A stretch of DNA of 64,000 nucleotides, taken from contig OX485805.1 of the NCBI GenBank assembly GCA_950295325.1, forward strand, positions 22,121,501-22,185,500, given 5' to 3'. The DNA comes from Polytrichum commune. Its lineage: Eukaryota > Streptophyta > Polytrichopsida > Polytrichales > Polytrichaceae. The position numbers and the translations under genes were made by a program. Positions 1 through 13,429 of the stretch are shown here, piece by piece (the first letter of the stretch is position 1; each line of letters begins with the position of its first letter). The notes under the pieces are model-generated. The model was given only the letters and a program-made list of their open reading frames with translations, ran no database searches and was not told the origin of the DNA.

Positions 1-2800
1 CAAGACTTGTGTCAATTGATGTACATTTGTCATTTTAGGCCCTCATTATGTGTTTTTTTTATACTATTAGTGGGTTGTTTTAATGTAGCAACAAATGCAT
101 GCCTTTTATCAAATTAGAATTTTTGAAAGATGCTTGGGTGGCAAATGAAATCCCATCTTTAAAGATTTTTTAGGTAATAAATGGCTTAAGGAATTTCCAA
201 TGAGAAAAAAATGAATATAAAATATAGCAAGGAGCTATTTAGTACTACTTGTTTTAAGAGCACAATTATACCAAAACCCCACATGCCACAAAATGCAATG
301 GAGACACAAAGACTTTACTAAATAATTTTAGATTGATACCAACAAGTATTCTTCACAAAGTTCTTACTTTCTTACAACACTCTTTGAATAGCAAAGGCAC
401 AATGTTCTTTACTATGTGAAAAGGGTTGGGCCTCTAGTGGTGAAGGTCTATGAGGTGAAAATGTAAGAAGTTACATAGATATAGGGACTATCTACAATTT
501 TGGATTGTTCATAGAATGCGTTGCAGTCCCTCAACATGTTCCACTTTCACTTCACACCAAGCTTGAGGGCCCATCAATGGTAAAGTTGGATTTTCATTTT
601 CCCCATGGTACAACCTTCATATGGGTTGCATGGGTTTCATCGAGGTTGTCCTAAGAGTAAAAAATTCTTGCAAGGAGAGCAACTTAGAGAAAGGGTTGGT
701 CAATCCATCAAGGAGAGCTTTTAAGGCCATGAAGTTTTGGGATTTAAGCCCCACAACTTCAATATTGGTTAAGTTATAAAGAACTTAGCGACTAGAAGGT
801 TGTGACTACATGGTTTAGATGTCACAAAAAATTGTGTAACCAAAGATTCATTATGAAAGGTTGTAAGCAAAAGTTATAAGTTGTAACAACCATAAGTAGA
901 GGTTGTAAGCATTTGCAAAGTCATGGTTCATGTAAGAAGCTTGTAACTTGAGGTTGTAACATGCTCAATCATGATGAAGTTGTAAAAATGAATTCGTGAC
1001 TAGAAAATTGTTCAATCTTGATTAGGTTATGTAAAATGTGTACAACAAGAGAGTTTTCATATGCTCACAAGGCTACGAGGTATTGAGGTCCAAACCCCAA
1101 AACTTAGATTTGTGGTCCTTAAACGGGCTACTAATAGTATTGTAGTTAAACGGTTGCATATTTTTAGATCCCGTGTACCTTGTTGGGGCATTATAACAAT
1201 GCTACAATTCGATATGTACTTTGTGATGTCAAAACTTGTTGTTGGTTGAATTTTATAAAGGTTTGTATGGAAGATTGTACCTTGCTTTGGACTCCATGTA
1301 CATTGTTGTAAGGTCACGATGCTATTTGTAAATTTTGATCATGCATGACTTGCAACATAAAAACATATTTGTGGTCATCTCATTATAATTTTAGATATAG
1401 AATAGAATAGAATAGAATTGAATTGAGGTCAACAATTATATATTTTTAAATACCTCCAATAGTGGGGTGTTTTGTATGATGATAGGAATATAGAAGGTTT
1501 CAACCAAACTATGTTATAAACATACTTCATCATAAACAAAATTGAGTGAGCCTTGACCTTGTAAATACCCTTCACCACTCAAAAAAATACTACTTCTTGA
1601 GAAAGCAAGTAACATACAACTATGTATGGTTGCAAATACATTCGTCGATGAGCCAAATATTTAGCAAGTTGCAACGCTCATGCTATAAGTTCCTTTCCAT
1701 GACCTAGCCTTCGATTATGACTATCAATTACAATATTACAACCTTTTAGTTACAAGTCATAATGTCTTATTATAACCAACATGTAGTTACAACAAGTTAC
1801 AACCTTCTTGACTACGGGATATTTTTGCAACACCTAAAGTAGGTTTATCACAACTCTTTAATTACTAATATATTCATAATTTAGCCAAAACCGAAGTTAT
1901 GGCGTTTGGATTCCGAAACCTCATGGTCTTGAAAGCCCTCGTCCATGGACTGACTAACCTTTCTCTAAGTTGTTTTGGTGGCAAGAATGCAAGGAAAACC
2001 TAAGTCTTAGAAAAATCTCACTGAGATCAAGTCAATGTGTTTCAAAATAATCCTATGGGCTGAAAATTAAAAAAAAAAAAGAAGTTATGAGGAGAAGAAA
2101 AATGAACCACACATGTCAAGAAAAACTGTGACTCGTGCATGTTAGATCTCCTCAATTAGCCAACCATAAACTCCATGGCTCAAGTAAGGTAGAGGGGCCC
2201 TTTCCCACTCGGGTCCTTAAACCGCTCACTAGACCTATCCAAACAAGAGGTACGTTATAGCTTCCAACCTCAAATTTCTATGTAATCATGGTGTACATTT
2301 TTGGGGTGAGTGGTTTTGGGTACCCCTATGAGTTCTCCTTCCAAAATTCATAACTAATTCAATATTAATCCAAAATTAATTATTCCAATTGGTCCAATTT
2401 CCAATGTACTTTGCACATCTTCCAAGATTAATTCCCCCTTAATAACTCCCCAATGAACATGCCAATCTGAAATTCGAGCGGGAAAGGGCCCCTCTACCTT
2501 AATGTGGGGGTGTTCATGCCACCCATGACTTGCTCCTTTAGCAAGATTTTTGTTATTCAAAGACACAATCTAATTGAATTAACATAGAACAAACACATAT
2601 ATTAAAGAACTTCTAACAATTACTTGCACCACAAATCCACTTCCAACAAGCCAATGTGAGGGATAAAGATCCACATCATGTACTCAATATGCGACTAGTT
2701 TGTGTACACTACATAAAGTGTAGACTTCAATTTTGTCATGATGGAGTTGATACAAAAGGAATGACCTCCATAAGTGCCCAAGGATTTAGGGTGCCCTATG
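1..2800. other. AT-rich non-coding stretch, no gene recognised
   Basis: No open frame here has plausible codon structure, introns or a recognisable domain. The largest, at 1057-1317 on the minus strand, is not supported by anything else. Short simple-sequence runs are present (AGAAT repeats near 1398-1425, poly-A near 2069). The text around 2200-2230 and 2470-2510 shares an inverted phrase (GGGGCCCTTTCCCACTC and its near inverse), so a degraded inverted-repeat element may lie at about 2190-2510. Nothing else was recognised. Confidence 0.5.
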
Positions 2801-2808
2801 TAAACTAA

Positions 2809-3309
2809 GGGCCACTTCACACACGAGACTGAGAGCCCGTGACCATTACACTTCAAGCACTCCCATTGGTGGAAAAGGCGGATCCGGTCCAAGTTCACTT
2901 CACACTACGCTTGAGGGACCAACGGAGTTATGTGAATGCAAGATGGATGTAAAGTCTACATGGATTCCTACATGGCATCGAATGGATTATGTTTCATGGT
3001 CACTTGGACTATTTTCAAAAACCACCTCTTGGAGGTAGGCCTAACACAAAACCTCGGGACCATGGCACTCCGAATGCTCACAACTGTTGATTTATTCTAT
3101 TTTATCATGTGAGGACCCGCATGAATAGAAATTCATTGAAATAGCATTTGGTTGAGGAGCTGGTCACATGTGGCTTCACATTGTACTTGAGGATCCGTGA
3201 CCACACGACATGATGTTGGAGGTGTCTTGGGACTGCCTTCGAACACTTTTGTTCGGGCTCTCACAATTTCATGGTCACGCCTCTTGGCTCGTGTGTGAAG
3301 TGATCACCC
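2809..3309 (-). mobile_element. MITE, 'CACTTCACAC' family (PIF/Harbinger-like), ~500 bp
   Basis: The left end reads GGGCCACTTCACACACGAG and the right end is a near inverse ending in CTCGTGTGTGAAGTGATC. The left end is preceded by TAA, as expected for the 3-bp TWA target duplications of PIF/Harbinger elements. The right-hand TSD is not clean. The same element occurs in opposite orientation at 43658-44156, and related copies lie at 18721-19008 and 46309-46889. There is no transposase ORF, so it would depend on an element elsewhere. The superfamily is inferred from TIR and TSD only. Confidence 0.6.
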
Positions 3310-6083
3310 TCATCCATTTGGAACGTGAAAATGCAATGAACTATTCTATAACATGATAATATCTTACTTTGAATGATTCAAATCTTAAAATGATATCTTA
3401 AACCCCAAAGTAATCTAATGGGGCTCAAATTGGAATGAATCGGCCCTTTACTTTAAATGGAGTTTGTTTCTATAGTGAAGTCCTTCATTCACGGTTCATG
3501 AACGCTTGGGCTTGAGATTTGAATATGCAGAATACCTAACCATGAACCCCATAACTATAATTGGGTAGTAACCATTCAAATCTCGTCCAAATATTGATTC
3601 CTTACTTCAATAATAAGATTGATGAAGACTCTTGTTACTTATGCCTATTGGGAACTGCATATATGATTTTTGGATCAATTCCAAGTTTTGCATTTCCTAG
3701 AACCTTGTAGATGAAAATAAAGTATATGGAAGGCTAACTAAAGGTAATCCTATTCCATTTCCTAGATGGAGCACATGTAGACTATTGATTTAAGTTTGTG
3801 ATTAATTTCAAAGGTGATAAGCATGTTTGACACTTTGTTCAAATTCTAACAGTTAGAATCTTTACAAAATTTCACATGTCATTTCAAAAAAACTTGACAG
3901 CTTGGAACAAAAGTATCGAACATGCTTGAAAGAAAAGAAAAGAAAAGAAAAAGGAATGTCCATGTTTATGTTGCATTGACATGCGATGTCCGTTCATCAC
4001 TTTCCTACCCATGACCACATGGTTGTGGGTATTGGGGGGGGGGGGGGGGGGAGGAGGAGCTACTCCTGTGTTGTCGTTGCATGTTAGCAGCGACGCGGCG
4101 CCAACCTTAGCCCAACTCATGGACAAGTGCAAACCTATTCCCTACAATATTGGGAGAATTTATTAAACAAATGGAGGATGAGCAATTTCATGCTTTTGCG
4201 TGTCTAAGTGCATCTTGTTCGATTACTTGGCAAATTTCATCATTTTCCATCTCATCTAAAACTTAGATTATGGAACTCATTATCATATGTCCATATAGTG
4301 TGGTGGTTGTCTTCTTAACAATACTAAGCTTTGATTACTTACATGTTCTATGGGGCTGAAGAATAAGCCATATATACATATATACATTTTTTTGAGGTGA
4401 TTTCATGTAGATCTTCCCCGTCCACAAGATTCAACACTTAATTCGTGACTTGGGAGGGGCATGCTTTCCAATATTTGCCACTTGCCATTGTATTCTCCAT
4501 AACATGGAAAGATAACATTGCGAGTTCACTAAGGAATGTTGTGTCTTTAGAAATCTAGAGGACATTTGGGTCACAACATGACATCTAGGTTGGAATTTGC
4601 ACTCATCATGAGGCCAAAAACTAGCAAGAATCAAGGAAATATCAACTTGGCCCATCGTTGAAAGACAACTTTAAAAATCTACTCATCACAAGGTAAAGAA
4701 AATAAGAAAATCACATGTTAGTTTGCATGGACAGTATAGAACAACACGTCCTTACTTTTGCAAAAATCATCTTATATTTTACAATCTGTAGCCTTCTAGA
4801 TAAGATCGGATTAATGATATTGAAATGCGAGGTCCATGATGTCAAATTCCATGTCCTTAGTTCTCAAACTCTAATTAGAGCAACTCCTAAACCATGTCTT
4901 CAGCCTCTGAGGTAATAAACTATTGTGTCACTCCATGAGCACGTTTAGTTTTCTTCATTTTTTTTGTAACCTTGTTCATCGAACGTTTTAGTTTCATTGA
5001 CCTTCTCAATCTTTGCGTTGGATGTCGTACGTGTTGCTTGAAGGAACTTGAAGCGAAACTATGAATCTAATTTTGGTGTGGCATTAAAGTTTGGTGTGCC
5101 ATATTAATTGAAGTGGTCTTCATGACTTGTCATGCAACACCAAGTGTCATCTGCCACCTTCTTTAGTTGTCAACCTATGATCGCAAGACAAAACAAATGA
5201 ATGCACGTCAACAATGAATAGTGTTCCAGGCCACGCCAACTCAACACGCTTATTGTACTTAAAAATAAGAATTCTTATCTCGACTTACGTGAGTTGTTTT
5301 CCCATACTTGTCAAAGCTATTTCATGACAAGCAATTCTGTCACTGTTTTCTCAATCGAAAATCATGAAGAATAGAAGACTTTCCCATAATTTGAAAACTT
5401 TAATTTATAAATGACCTCGCTCCATTGAAAAAACATTCTTTAGTAGCAATGTGTGTGAGAATCTTGCACTATCACTTTCAATTTGCACTTGTCATTCAAA
5501 AAGCATTTCTCAAAAATTACCGTGTCACACGAAAGGGAAAATGCAAAAGAGAGATGGGATTATCACATACAAGCGTACCTCTCATCCATCCAACACAAAA
5601 ACTTCAACCCCTACAGATTTGTGGCTAATTCATCTCAAATGACTTGGATTCGACGAACTCGGGGCCTTTCGAAACTGTGTCTAGTGCCGAAATCAACTAA
5701 CAACGGAGACACGCATCACGGTGCGTGTCTATCAGTGGCTAAACGACAGTCCCTTTCCAAAGAAAGAGGCAACGGTTAAAAAACTTTGATGATTTACAGT
5801 TGCCTGTCAAAACGTTCACAGTCCATAGCTTGAGTGCTCCTCATAAAAAAAAAAAAAAAAAATCATGTTCATGTGATACATGGTCCCACAGATTGCAATC
5901 AAGGAGTCGTGTAATTTCAATGTAAAGATAATATCCTCTGGACTGCACGTTGTTGCAGGGCATTTATGTTGGATGATTGAGAGGTACTAGCATACGATAA
6001 TTCTTCCCTCTCTCTCTCTCTTCGAATATGAACAGCAACCCGTGAAAACTAAGTCAGAAGATCTCGTCAACTTCCAACACTCA
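3310..6083. other. Non-coding, simple-sequence tracts, no gene recognised
   Basis: Contains an 18-base G homopolymer at 4034-4051, a poly-A run near 5847-5862 and a CT microsatellite near 6007-6021. The short frames at 3884-4166 exist only because the G tract codes for runs of Gly or Pro. Overlapping frames at 5425-5779 show no domain or splice structure. Confidence 0.5.
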
Positions 6084-6940
6084 CTGATTGAGATCGATAG
6101 GAGATCAGAAGCAACGAATTAATTAACCTGATGGTTCACGACACGACACCACCACATTGAAGCTGTCGACACCATTCGTGACGTGATGGAGAGAGATGAG
6201 ATGAAAATTTTCACTTCACTACGATTGATGGAACTTCTGTGTACATTATTCAAATTCCACTACTGATTGAGATCGAGATCGACAGGAGATCAGAAGCCAC
6301 AAATCAACCTGACGATTCACGACACCACACCACCATATTGAAGCTGTCAACACCATTCGTGACGGAGAGATGAGATGAGATTTCACTTCACGATGATTGA
6401 TGGAACTTCTGTGTACATTATTCAAATTCCAATGCTGATTGAGATCGATCGGAGATTAGAAGCCAACTAACCTGATGGTTCACGACACGACACCACCACA
6501 TTGAAGCTGTCGACACCATTCGTGACGGAGAGAGATGAGATGAAAGATTTCACTTCACGATGATTGATGGAACTTCTGTGTACATTATTCAAATTCCAAT
6601 GCTGATTGAGATCGAGATCGACAGGAGATCAGAAGCAACAAATTAACCTGATGATTCACGACACGACACCACCACATTGAAGCTGTCAACACCATTCGTG
6701 ACGGAGAGATGAGATGAGATTTCACTTCACGATGATTGAGGGAACTTCTGTGTACATTATTCAAATTCCAATGCTGATTGAGATCGATCGGAGATCAGAA
6801 GCCAACTAACCTGATGGTTCACGACACGACACCACCACATTGAAGCTGTCGACACCATTCGTGACGGAGAGAGATGAGATGAAAGATTTCACTTCACGAT
6901 GATCGATGGAACTTCTGTGTACATTATTCAGCGCCGTCAA
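6084..6940 (+). repeat. Tandem satellite, five ~170-bp units with a dimeric higher-order pattern
   Basis: Units begin with CTGATTGAGATCGA at 6084, 6263, 6435, 6602 and 6774. Each continues through CACGACACGACACCACCAC, GAAGCTGTC, CCATTCGTGACGGAGAGA and GGAACTTCTGTGTACATTATTC. Unit spacing is 179, 172, 167 and 172 bp. The units at 6263 and 6602 share one set of variants (GAGATCGAGATCGACAGG, CTGTCAACACC). The units at 6435 and 6774 share another (GAGATCGATCGGAGAT, CTGTCGACACC). The true repeat is therefore a dimer of about 339 bp. The first unit carries extra insertions and the last is cut after TTCA. Period and higher-order structure resemble centromeric satellites, but this block is very short. 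Confidence 0.9.
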
Positions 6941-9563
6941 CAACTCATCATCCAAGCTAAGGGAGAATATTATAGGATTCCCCTCGGATAATTGATGGGT
7001 TCTCGAAGTCTAGGATCTCACAGTAAGGCACAATGTACCTGACCTAGTTCTAATCCTTATCATTATGCCCACGGAACTGAAGGAACCGTGGAAATTGATA
7101 GAGACCTCGCACACGAGTCCTCGCTTGAGAGTCACTCTCAAAGCATATTAGGTTCAGCTATTCAGTACACAAGCACCTAATTAAGTGGTTCAGTTCCATA
7201 GCCGGTTTAGGAAGGGTTATTGAAACTTGCCGCATTTTGAATCTTGGTGATGTATGATGTACTCATTGGACACGAGCATGTTAATTATAGACCATAGCAC
7301 GATTTTTTCTTACAAGATGGTCATCGTTACGTCTGATATTGTATAATGTTGTCCTACTACAACGAGGTAGTGGTACGAGGACACCTTGCTACGATTCGTA
7401 GCAGGGTTCCTCACGTATGATGTTTTAATCAGAGTTTTCAGATTTTCTTCATGAGGTGATCAATTACGAGTGATACTCAACTTGAGTAGGTGGATAACTC
7501 GCTGCTCTAGTGGCTTGTTGTCTGCTTTCCTTTCATTGGTTATCTAGTCTAGTTGAGGTGTGTGGGTGTTATTTGTGTGCTCTTCTTGTTCTCCATCTTG
7601 TATTGATCAAATTCAGATTCCGAAGGTTGTGTTGTATTAGCGAACCTATATTGAAACATCATCAAAAGATGGATTGCACATCACATCTCTCAAGGTTTAC
7701 CTGTGTTAAGCTTTTTTGACCAATCCAACCGTATAGATGTTTGCAGGTTAGGGGTGACTACTCATGGTCCAAAATTTAAATGTTGAAGTTTTGTTATGTA
7801 GGAGATTATGATAGGAATGTCAATAGTGGTCTTGAGGGGCAACAATTCAAAATTTTAATTTGGTTTTTTGATCGAACCTCCACTCAAATCATCTCCAAAT
7901 GACAAAATGATACCTTCATTCAATAGAGGGGCACTTTAACTATTCAAATCAACTCACAAATCTTTAAACCATTATTTTGTGAAATTTCAGGAAGCTTTGC
8001 AATTTGAGGTAGCAATGCCACAACTATGCACCTTCCACATGAATGTACACCCACCAACACATGTCCAACTAAAAAACTCCAACGGTGAAGTGTTACGAAT
8101 ATGTTGTGTTTGAGTGTCTTGCAAATTTTCATATCAATTGGGATAATTTGCACACATGGATCAACAAAAAACATGTTTAGGATATGTTGCCCCCTAAAGC
8201 ATGGAGGAGAGAAATGTCAAACATGCATTCGTGCACTGGTTCCATTGTGTACCAGTTAAGAGCACACTCCCATATTTGAATTGATATAAAAATAACTAAC
8301 TTTGTTGGACATTGTAGACTTGAACATGAATGAGAGGAGTAGTTCAAATGGTTCAAAAACCATCTGCCCAAAGAAATTATCATGGATGAAAGTCTATGTG
8401 CATTCCTACATGGTAGACTACATGGTAGTCGTGTTTCATGGTTAGTCAGAATTTGAGTTAGGCCCACCTTCAAGAGGTAGGTTTGACGCAAATTTCGATA
8501 GCCCTTGTCAGTGTACGGCCTTTGGATGAGAATCAAGGGTCCTCACAAGTACATGGTCACAATCTTTTGCTTTTGTGTGAAGTGGTCCTAACCCCACCAA
8601 TTTGTTGTGACTATTGTTCAGTTGGTGGTGAGGGTTGGATAGAGCAAGTATGCATTTAAAGGTATGAGAGACCCCATCTGGGACTCAAGATGTCATATGG
8701 AGGGTTCAAATACACTTGTTGATATTTTAATTCAAAAGTCATAGAAGTGGATACCCTATCTAGAATTAGCCCATTCATCATATGCATTATTATAATATGA
8801 GTATCAAACATATATGTAGGATGAATCATAGAAAGGTTTGAACATGTATAAATGACCAGATGACCTAGACTCAAATTACATATTACGTATATCTAATAAT
8901 TGTTGTCACATATGACTTTGTTTTCACATTCATTTTATTATGGTTTCTTCTAAATATGGATTCAATATCTTACACCAAGTAAAATACCAATTGGATAATT
9001 GTTCAAAGTTCGCACAAATTGTCACATTGATCATGTATAATTAGACACTCCATCCTTTAAGGGCAAGATAGACATGCCCGATCCCAACATAACAATAATA
9101 TGAACATCTATATCTGAGTGGTATGTGGTTAGGTGTGGAGTGAGAATGGACACTAAAAAGACATGTCTTTCAAAAGAGATTGGACTATGTGCTTAAAAAT
9201 GCTAATATTTCTAGGCTTAATAGCCAACATGATTGGGGAGATCTATATGACAACTTAAAGAGCACATGAATCTTCACTTTGATAATGAATAAGATATTCA
9301 TATGAACTCCAAAAATTATAAGACAAATGACTACGGGCAAAATTCCATGTTGCTAATTATCTTGCACTGATTACATGTTTCATATCCTACAAGAAGTGGG
9401 TGCAGAGGGGAAAGTATCCAAATAACACATGTCTCCCTTAATGGGTTTAATTAGTGTTGTGGCCTTTATTATAGGTGTAATCCGGTGGAGCTGTCAAGAG
9501 ACTCCAATGCAGCTAAAATGTTATGATAAGATTTACTTACAACAAGTCTCTTTCTAAGAAATG
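6941..9563. other. Repeat remnants, no gene recognised
   Basis: The segment at about 7555-7680 (GTGTGGGTGTTAT through TTGTATTAGCGAACCTATA) recurs in diverged form at about 41938-42060, so both are copies of one dispersed, LTR-like repeat. An arm of another dispersed family, containing TGGTTAGGTGTG and AGATTGGACTATGTG, lies at about 9060-9460. Its relatives lie at about 15775, 29150-29890, 48010 and 52385. A diverged end of the CACTTCACAC MITE family lies at about 8540-8595. No intact coding region was recognised; the 119-codon frame at 8177-8536 (minus) lies partly in this MITE remnant. Confidence 0.45.
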
Positions 9564-9911
9564 CTACACTACATATGATATTTAGTGTCATATGGTATTT
9601 TATGTCACTATGGTAACTTTTCGGATGACACTTATGAGTAATTGAACAAATATTGTTGTGGATGATGGATGAGTTCATCCATTGGCCAAAACTCTACCTT
9701 CTCTTGATAGCAACTACTAATGAAATATTGCCATGGATGATTGAGATTTGGATGAAAAATCACTTGGTAAGTGACAGTAATTGCAACATTGTAAATCTAT
9801 AATCCCCAAATGTTTTACAAGGAATGACAACTAATGTTGGGTTAACATTTAGTGTTGTTGACATTACACCGCGGTTAGAATTGGTGACACTAAATATCAT
9901 ATTTAGTGTAG
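9564..9911 (+). mobile_element. MITE, 'CACTAAATAT' family, ~348 bp
   Basis: The terminal inverted repeat of about 27 bp starts CTACACTACATATGATATTT on the left; the inverse of the right end reads CTACACTAAATATGATATTT. The TIR itself contains a near-palindrome (ACACTAAAT-ATG-ATATTTAGTGT). Related copies lie at 38930-39282 and 42447-42801 and share internal text such as CACTTACTAAGTGATTTTTC or its inverse and GAAGTGTCA or its inverse. There is no coding capacity, and target duplications could not be assigned. Confidence 0.7.
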
Positions 9912-12900
9912 TTTACAAGCACAAAGTTCAAACTCTTTGTTACTTACAAGAAGCCAAGTTGTGACTAAAGTTTGGGAAGCCAAGTGTACTTCATACTTTA
10001 CTCAACATTTGCAAATACATACATCATTGCATAGTCAGAAGGGTTGGGCACATGGCTTGGGCTTCCACAACCTGGGCGGCCCTTGAAGGACCTAGGTTGA
10101 AACAATAAAAACTAAAAAACTAAATGCAACGGTAAACATAGTTTTCTAGAAAAGTTTTATTAATTGTCAAGTAAAACACATGCATTGTCTTTATTACGTT
10201 GGGGTAAAACGCATATTCCATTTTTATTGCATTCTGCAGCATGCACGGTGGCCTATCTTGGTTGTACCACTTTTGTTGTTGTTGTTGTGATGCACAAATG
10301 TTTGCCCGGTTGCCCTGCATCCCCAACAACTAAAAATAGTTACATAGCAACAAACTTGGGCCATGTGCCCAACCCATCATAGAATGTCTCCTTGACAACA
10401 TTAATAGGCATGTAAAAGGGCCTATACGATCACCCTTTTTAGTTGGACATTTATATTTTAGCGGTGAGTTGTATGGGAAGCTTGGTAGTTTAGCGCCTAA
10501 CTTCCCAAGCAACCCATTTTTGGTTGATGGATGATTTCTTCCCTACATTATCCCCACCTAATTCATACATCCATAATCAAACTAAGCATAAACATCAAGC
10601 AAACATGAATATCTATCCATAGACACATGAGCTGTGCAATTTGTAGATGATTAGAATGTGTTAAAATATGTCAAAGTGGGAAGTGGGCAAGTATTTTATT
10701 GTGTTGGGAGCTCATGCGAGGGTGTTGACTCCAATCAATGTTTGCCACTTCAATGCAAACTTCATATAAACATGAAAGACGTTTAATTTTGGTAAATAAT
10801 GAAATGTTTCTTGATGTTCATATAGAAATGGACTTTGTGCTCACATTCTCCGTTACATTTAACATTTGGACACTCTCAAATTTTGAAGGTATTCTTTGCA
10901 TATATGTGGTTAGAAATATGAAAACATTTACATAATCCACATGCAAGGTGGCTAGCCTATTGTGGTTTGCACATTTTGGCATGAAAAATTATGGAGATTC
11001 TCAACTCTTAAGTTGTTCCTGTATAATGGATTCCCATTTATTTATTCTACTGCTTTTCTAGATGAATTTGATTAGTGAAGGTTCTCCTGACCGGGATAAA
11101 ACATGGCATTTTCTTGTGCACAACACTTCCTTCGATTGTTAAAATCTAAAAATCCCAAGGGTTATTCGTGCCCATTTCTTTCCTTGTTATAGCTCATGTC
11201 CCATGCTTCAAGATCTTTCAGACAAATCCCATTTTAAAATCAAAACTTGTTAAAGAATTTTCCACAACCAACATTGAGTGAAATGCAATAAAAACAACCC
11301 TTTTAGGGGCTTGGGAAGTTAAGGGTTAGGCTAAACTAATTATTCCTATTAGTGAGGGAGGGCTAATAGTGAGTGTGTTAAAATTGGGAACCACATGCGT
11401 GTATGACCATGAAATTAACACCCTTAATATACAAGATTTTCGCACTCATAAGATGATATACATTCAAATATATAGCTAGAAATTCTCCTAAAAAACATAC
11501 AGAATTGAAAATTAAATAAACCTTTTAGACCTCAATCATATGCATACATCAAGAAGATGATGTGAAAAATATGGCTAAATTACTCTTAGCAAGACATATT
11601 TATTTATCATTGATGAAATCATTGAACACTTGTTCATTCATTGATGTAACTCATACAAATTTATTTCTACAATATAAGTCATTTTAGTCAATGATGGTTT
11701 CTAACTCTACCATTAAAGGATTCATCAAATCATAGGTCTACATTGACCCATTCTTGTTTTGATACCAACATAATCCTATTTCCATATTGGAAGGCTGATC
11801 TAAGAGGTCAATTGGTTGTTGATACTCAATCCACTTATTGCCATTTTGCTGTGCATCCTACATACCCTTCCCAAAGACCAAGTCTTGGTGGTTAATTTTT
11901 GGTCAATTTGTTTTCCCTCTTTTTTTGACTCCTTCAACTATTCCTTGAGAGATAAATGATACCGTACAATCACATCCCAATTTCAATGAATGATCGTTAT
12001 CCCCGGCTCTAGATAGTCGAACTTTAGGTTTGACATACAACATACCAGACTTAATTCTAGTGAGCCTATCCTTGGACAAGGTGAGTCAAACTTGAATTCG
12101 GGGTTGTACGGGCAAGTGACCTTGACAAGGCATATACTGATCCTGTTCTATATTCATTATAAACAAAGTAGGCGATAGCCGCCACTGAGAAACACCAACT
12201 CACTTGGTTGAACCGAAATGTGGTATAAGTAATAATGTAGAAGCAAGGGCCAATGGCCGAAAAGTGTGAATGTTGAAGATGAAGATGGGCATCATAAATG
12301 GACGTTCAAACGATGATGCCGCAACAACCCCCAAAACACCACAATTTGCAACAACAATCTCATCACCGGAACAAGAAGCAACCACAAAAAGAAAAGAAGA
12401 AAAATTGCCTACGAGCTCCACCCTCACTGCACTTGCAAATTTCACAATATAAACCTTTAGGGTTTCCAAAGAGTGGTCTTCCCCCTCTCATCCTAAGCCT
12501 TAAATTTCATGGATGAATGTGTGCTTCACATATTGGATGAAATACTCATTTGGATCTCTCATAGATCACCCACTTTATTATGATTGACTATGGGCCTCAG
12601 GGTAGAAATATACTAGGATTATATGAATTATATGCCTAGTATATTTACAAAGCTAGAACAAAAAATACCTAGACCTTATTTGTATTTGTAATCCCTAGGC
12701 ACCATTAATACCCCTTTTGTGCACCCATGCGGGTCCATACTTTTTACAACGAGTGCAGCCCCAAGAGCCCTATTCACTGACAAGCACGTGTGTTTCCATT
12801 TCTTTTCTATCACTCTACAAACACCTTAGAGCACACACTAAATTCCTTGAAATGTATGGTAAGTGAGCATGTATTTATGAATTTGGTGTCACTCAGCACT

Positions 12901-13090
12901 AAATTTGAAGACTTGGTAGAATAGTGAATGTTTTGGAAATTAATACGACATGCACTAATTGGGTGATCGGTGTAACCTTATTCCTTAATCATTAAAAAAA
13001 ATGCTAGCAAAATGAGTTCTTCAATGCATTGTTGTAACATCCAAATTGGTACATATGTGGATTTGAAAGTGGCCATGTAATTTATTTAAT
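9912..13090. other. AT-rich non-coding stretch, no gene recognised
   Basis: Frames at 10120-10382 and 12200-12516 are short, overlap on both strands and include low-complexity sequence (a TTG/CAA run near 10276-10290; CAA/CCA-rich text near 12320-12400). None has a domain, an intron pattern or a good start context. No structured repeat was recognised beyond this. Confidence 0.45.
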
Positions 13091-13265
13091 TACATGACAT
13101 TATTAAGGAGTGTGCGTTCGTTCATGTGGACCCCGAGAATGTAACCATGGGTTGTTGTAGCTAGTGCACATTCAGATTGAATTTGCACTAGTTGCGACAT
13201 CCCATGGTTACATTCTTCGGACCCACATAAACGAACGAACGCACATTGCTTAATAATGTTATGTA
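13091..13265. repeat. 175-bp near-perfect foldback (hairpin/MITE)
   Basis: The left arm from TACATGACATTATTAAGGAG pairs along its whole length with the right arm ending AATAATGTTATGTA, with only a short loop near 13175-13182. Internal landmarks match in inverse: TGTGCGTTCGTTC, GAATGTAACCATGGG and CTAGTGCA. Identity is roughly 85 percent by eye, with a 4-base GTTC/GAAC length difference. It could be a foldback transposon or a long hairpin precursor for small RNA. Its length is similar to the unrelated foldback at 34137-34301. Confidence 0.8.
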
Positions 13266-13429
13266 TCATTCTCTCGAGCCACTTCCAAAATGGAGACTTT
13301 GATATGTTAAACATGTAGTTGCTTCTCGAACTGTGCGTCACTGGTGGGGGCGCCATGATCCCACCGGTTTGGTTCCATGAAGAATTTGGCATGCATGAAA
13401 GAAGACAAACAAAGTCGAAGATGAACCCG

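Noticed and set aside
3884-4166. Pro- and Gly-rich frames around the G homopolymer
   Set aside because: The apparent coding is only the 18-base G run read on either strand.
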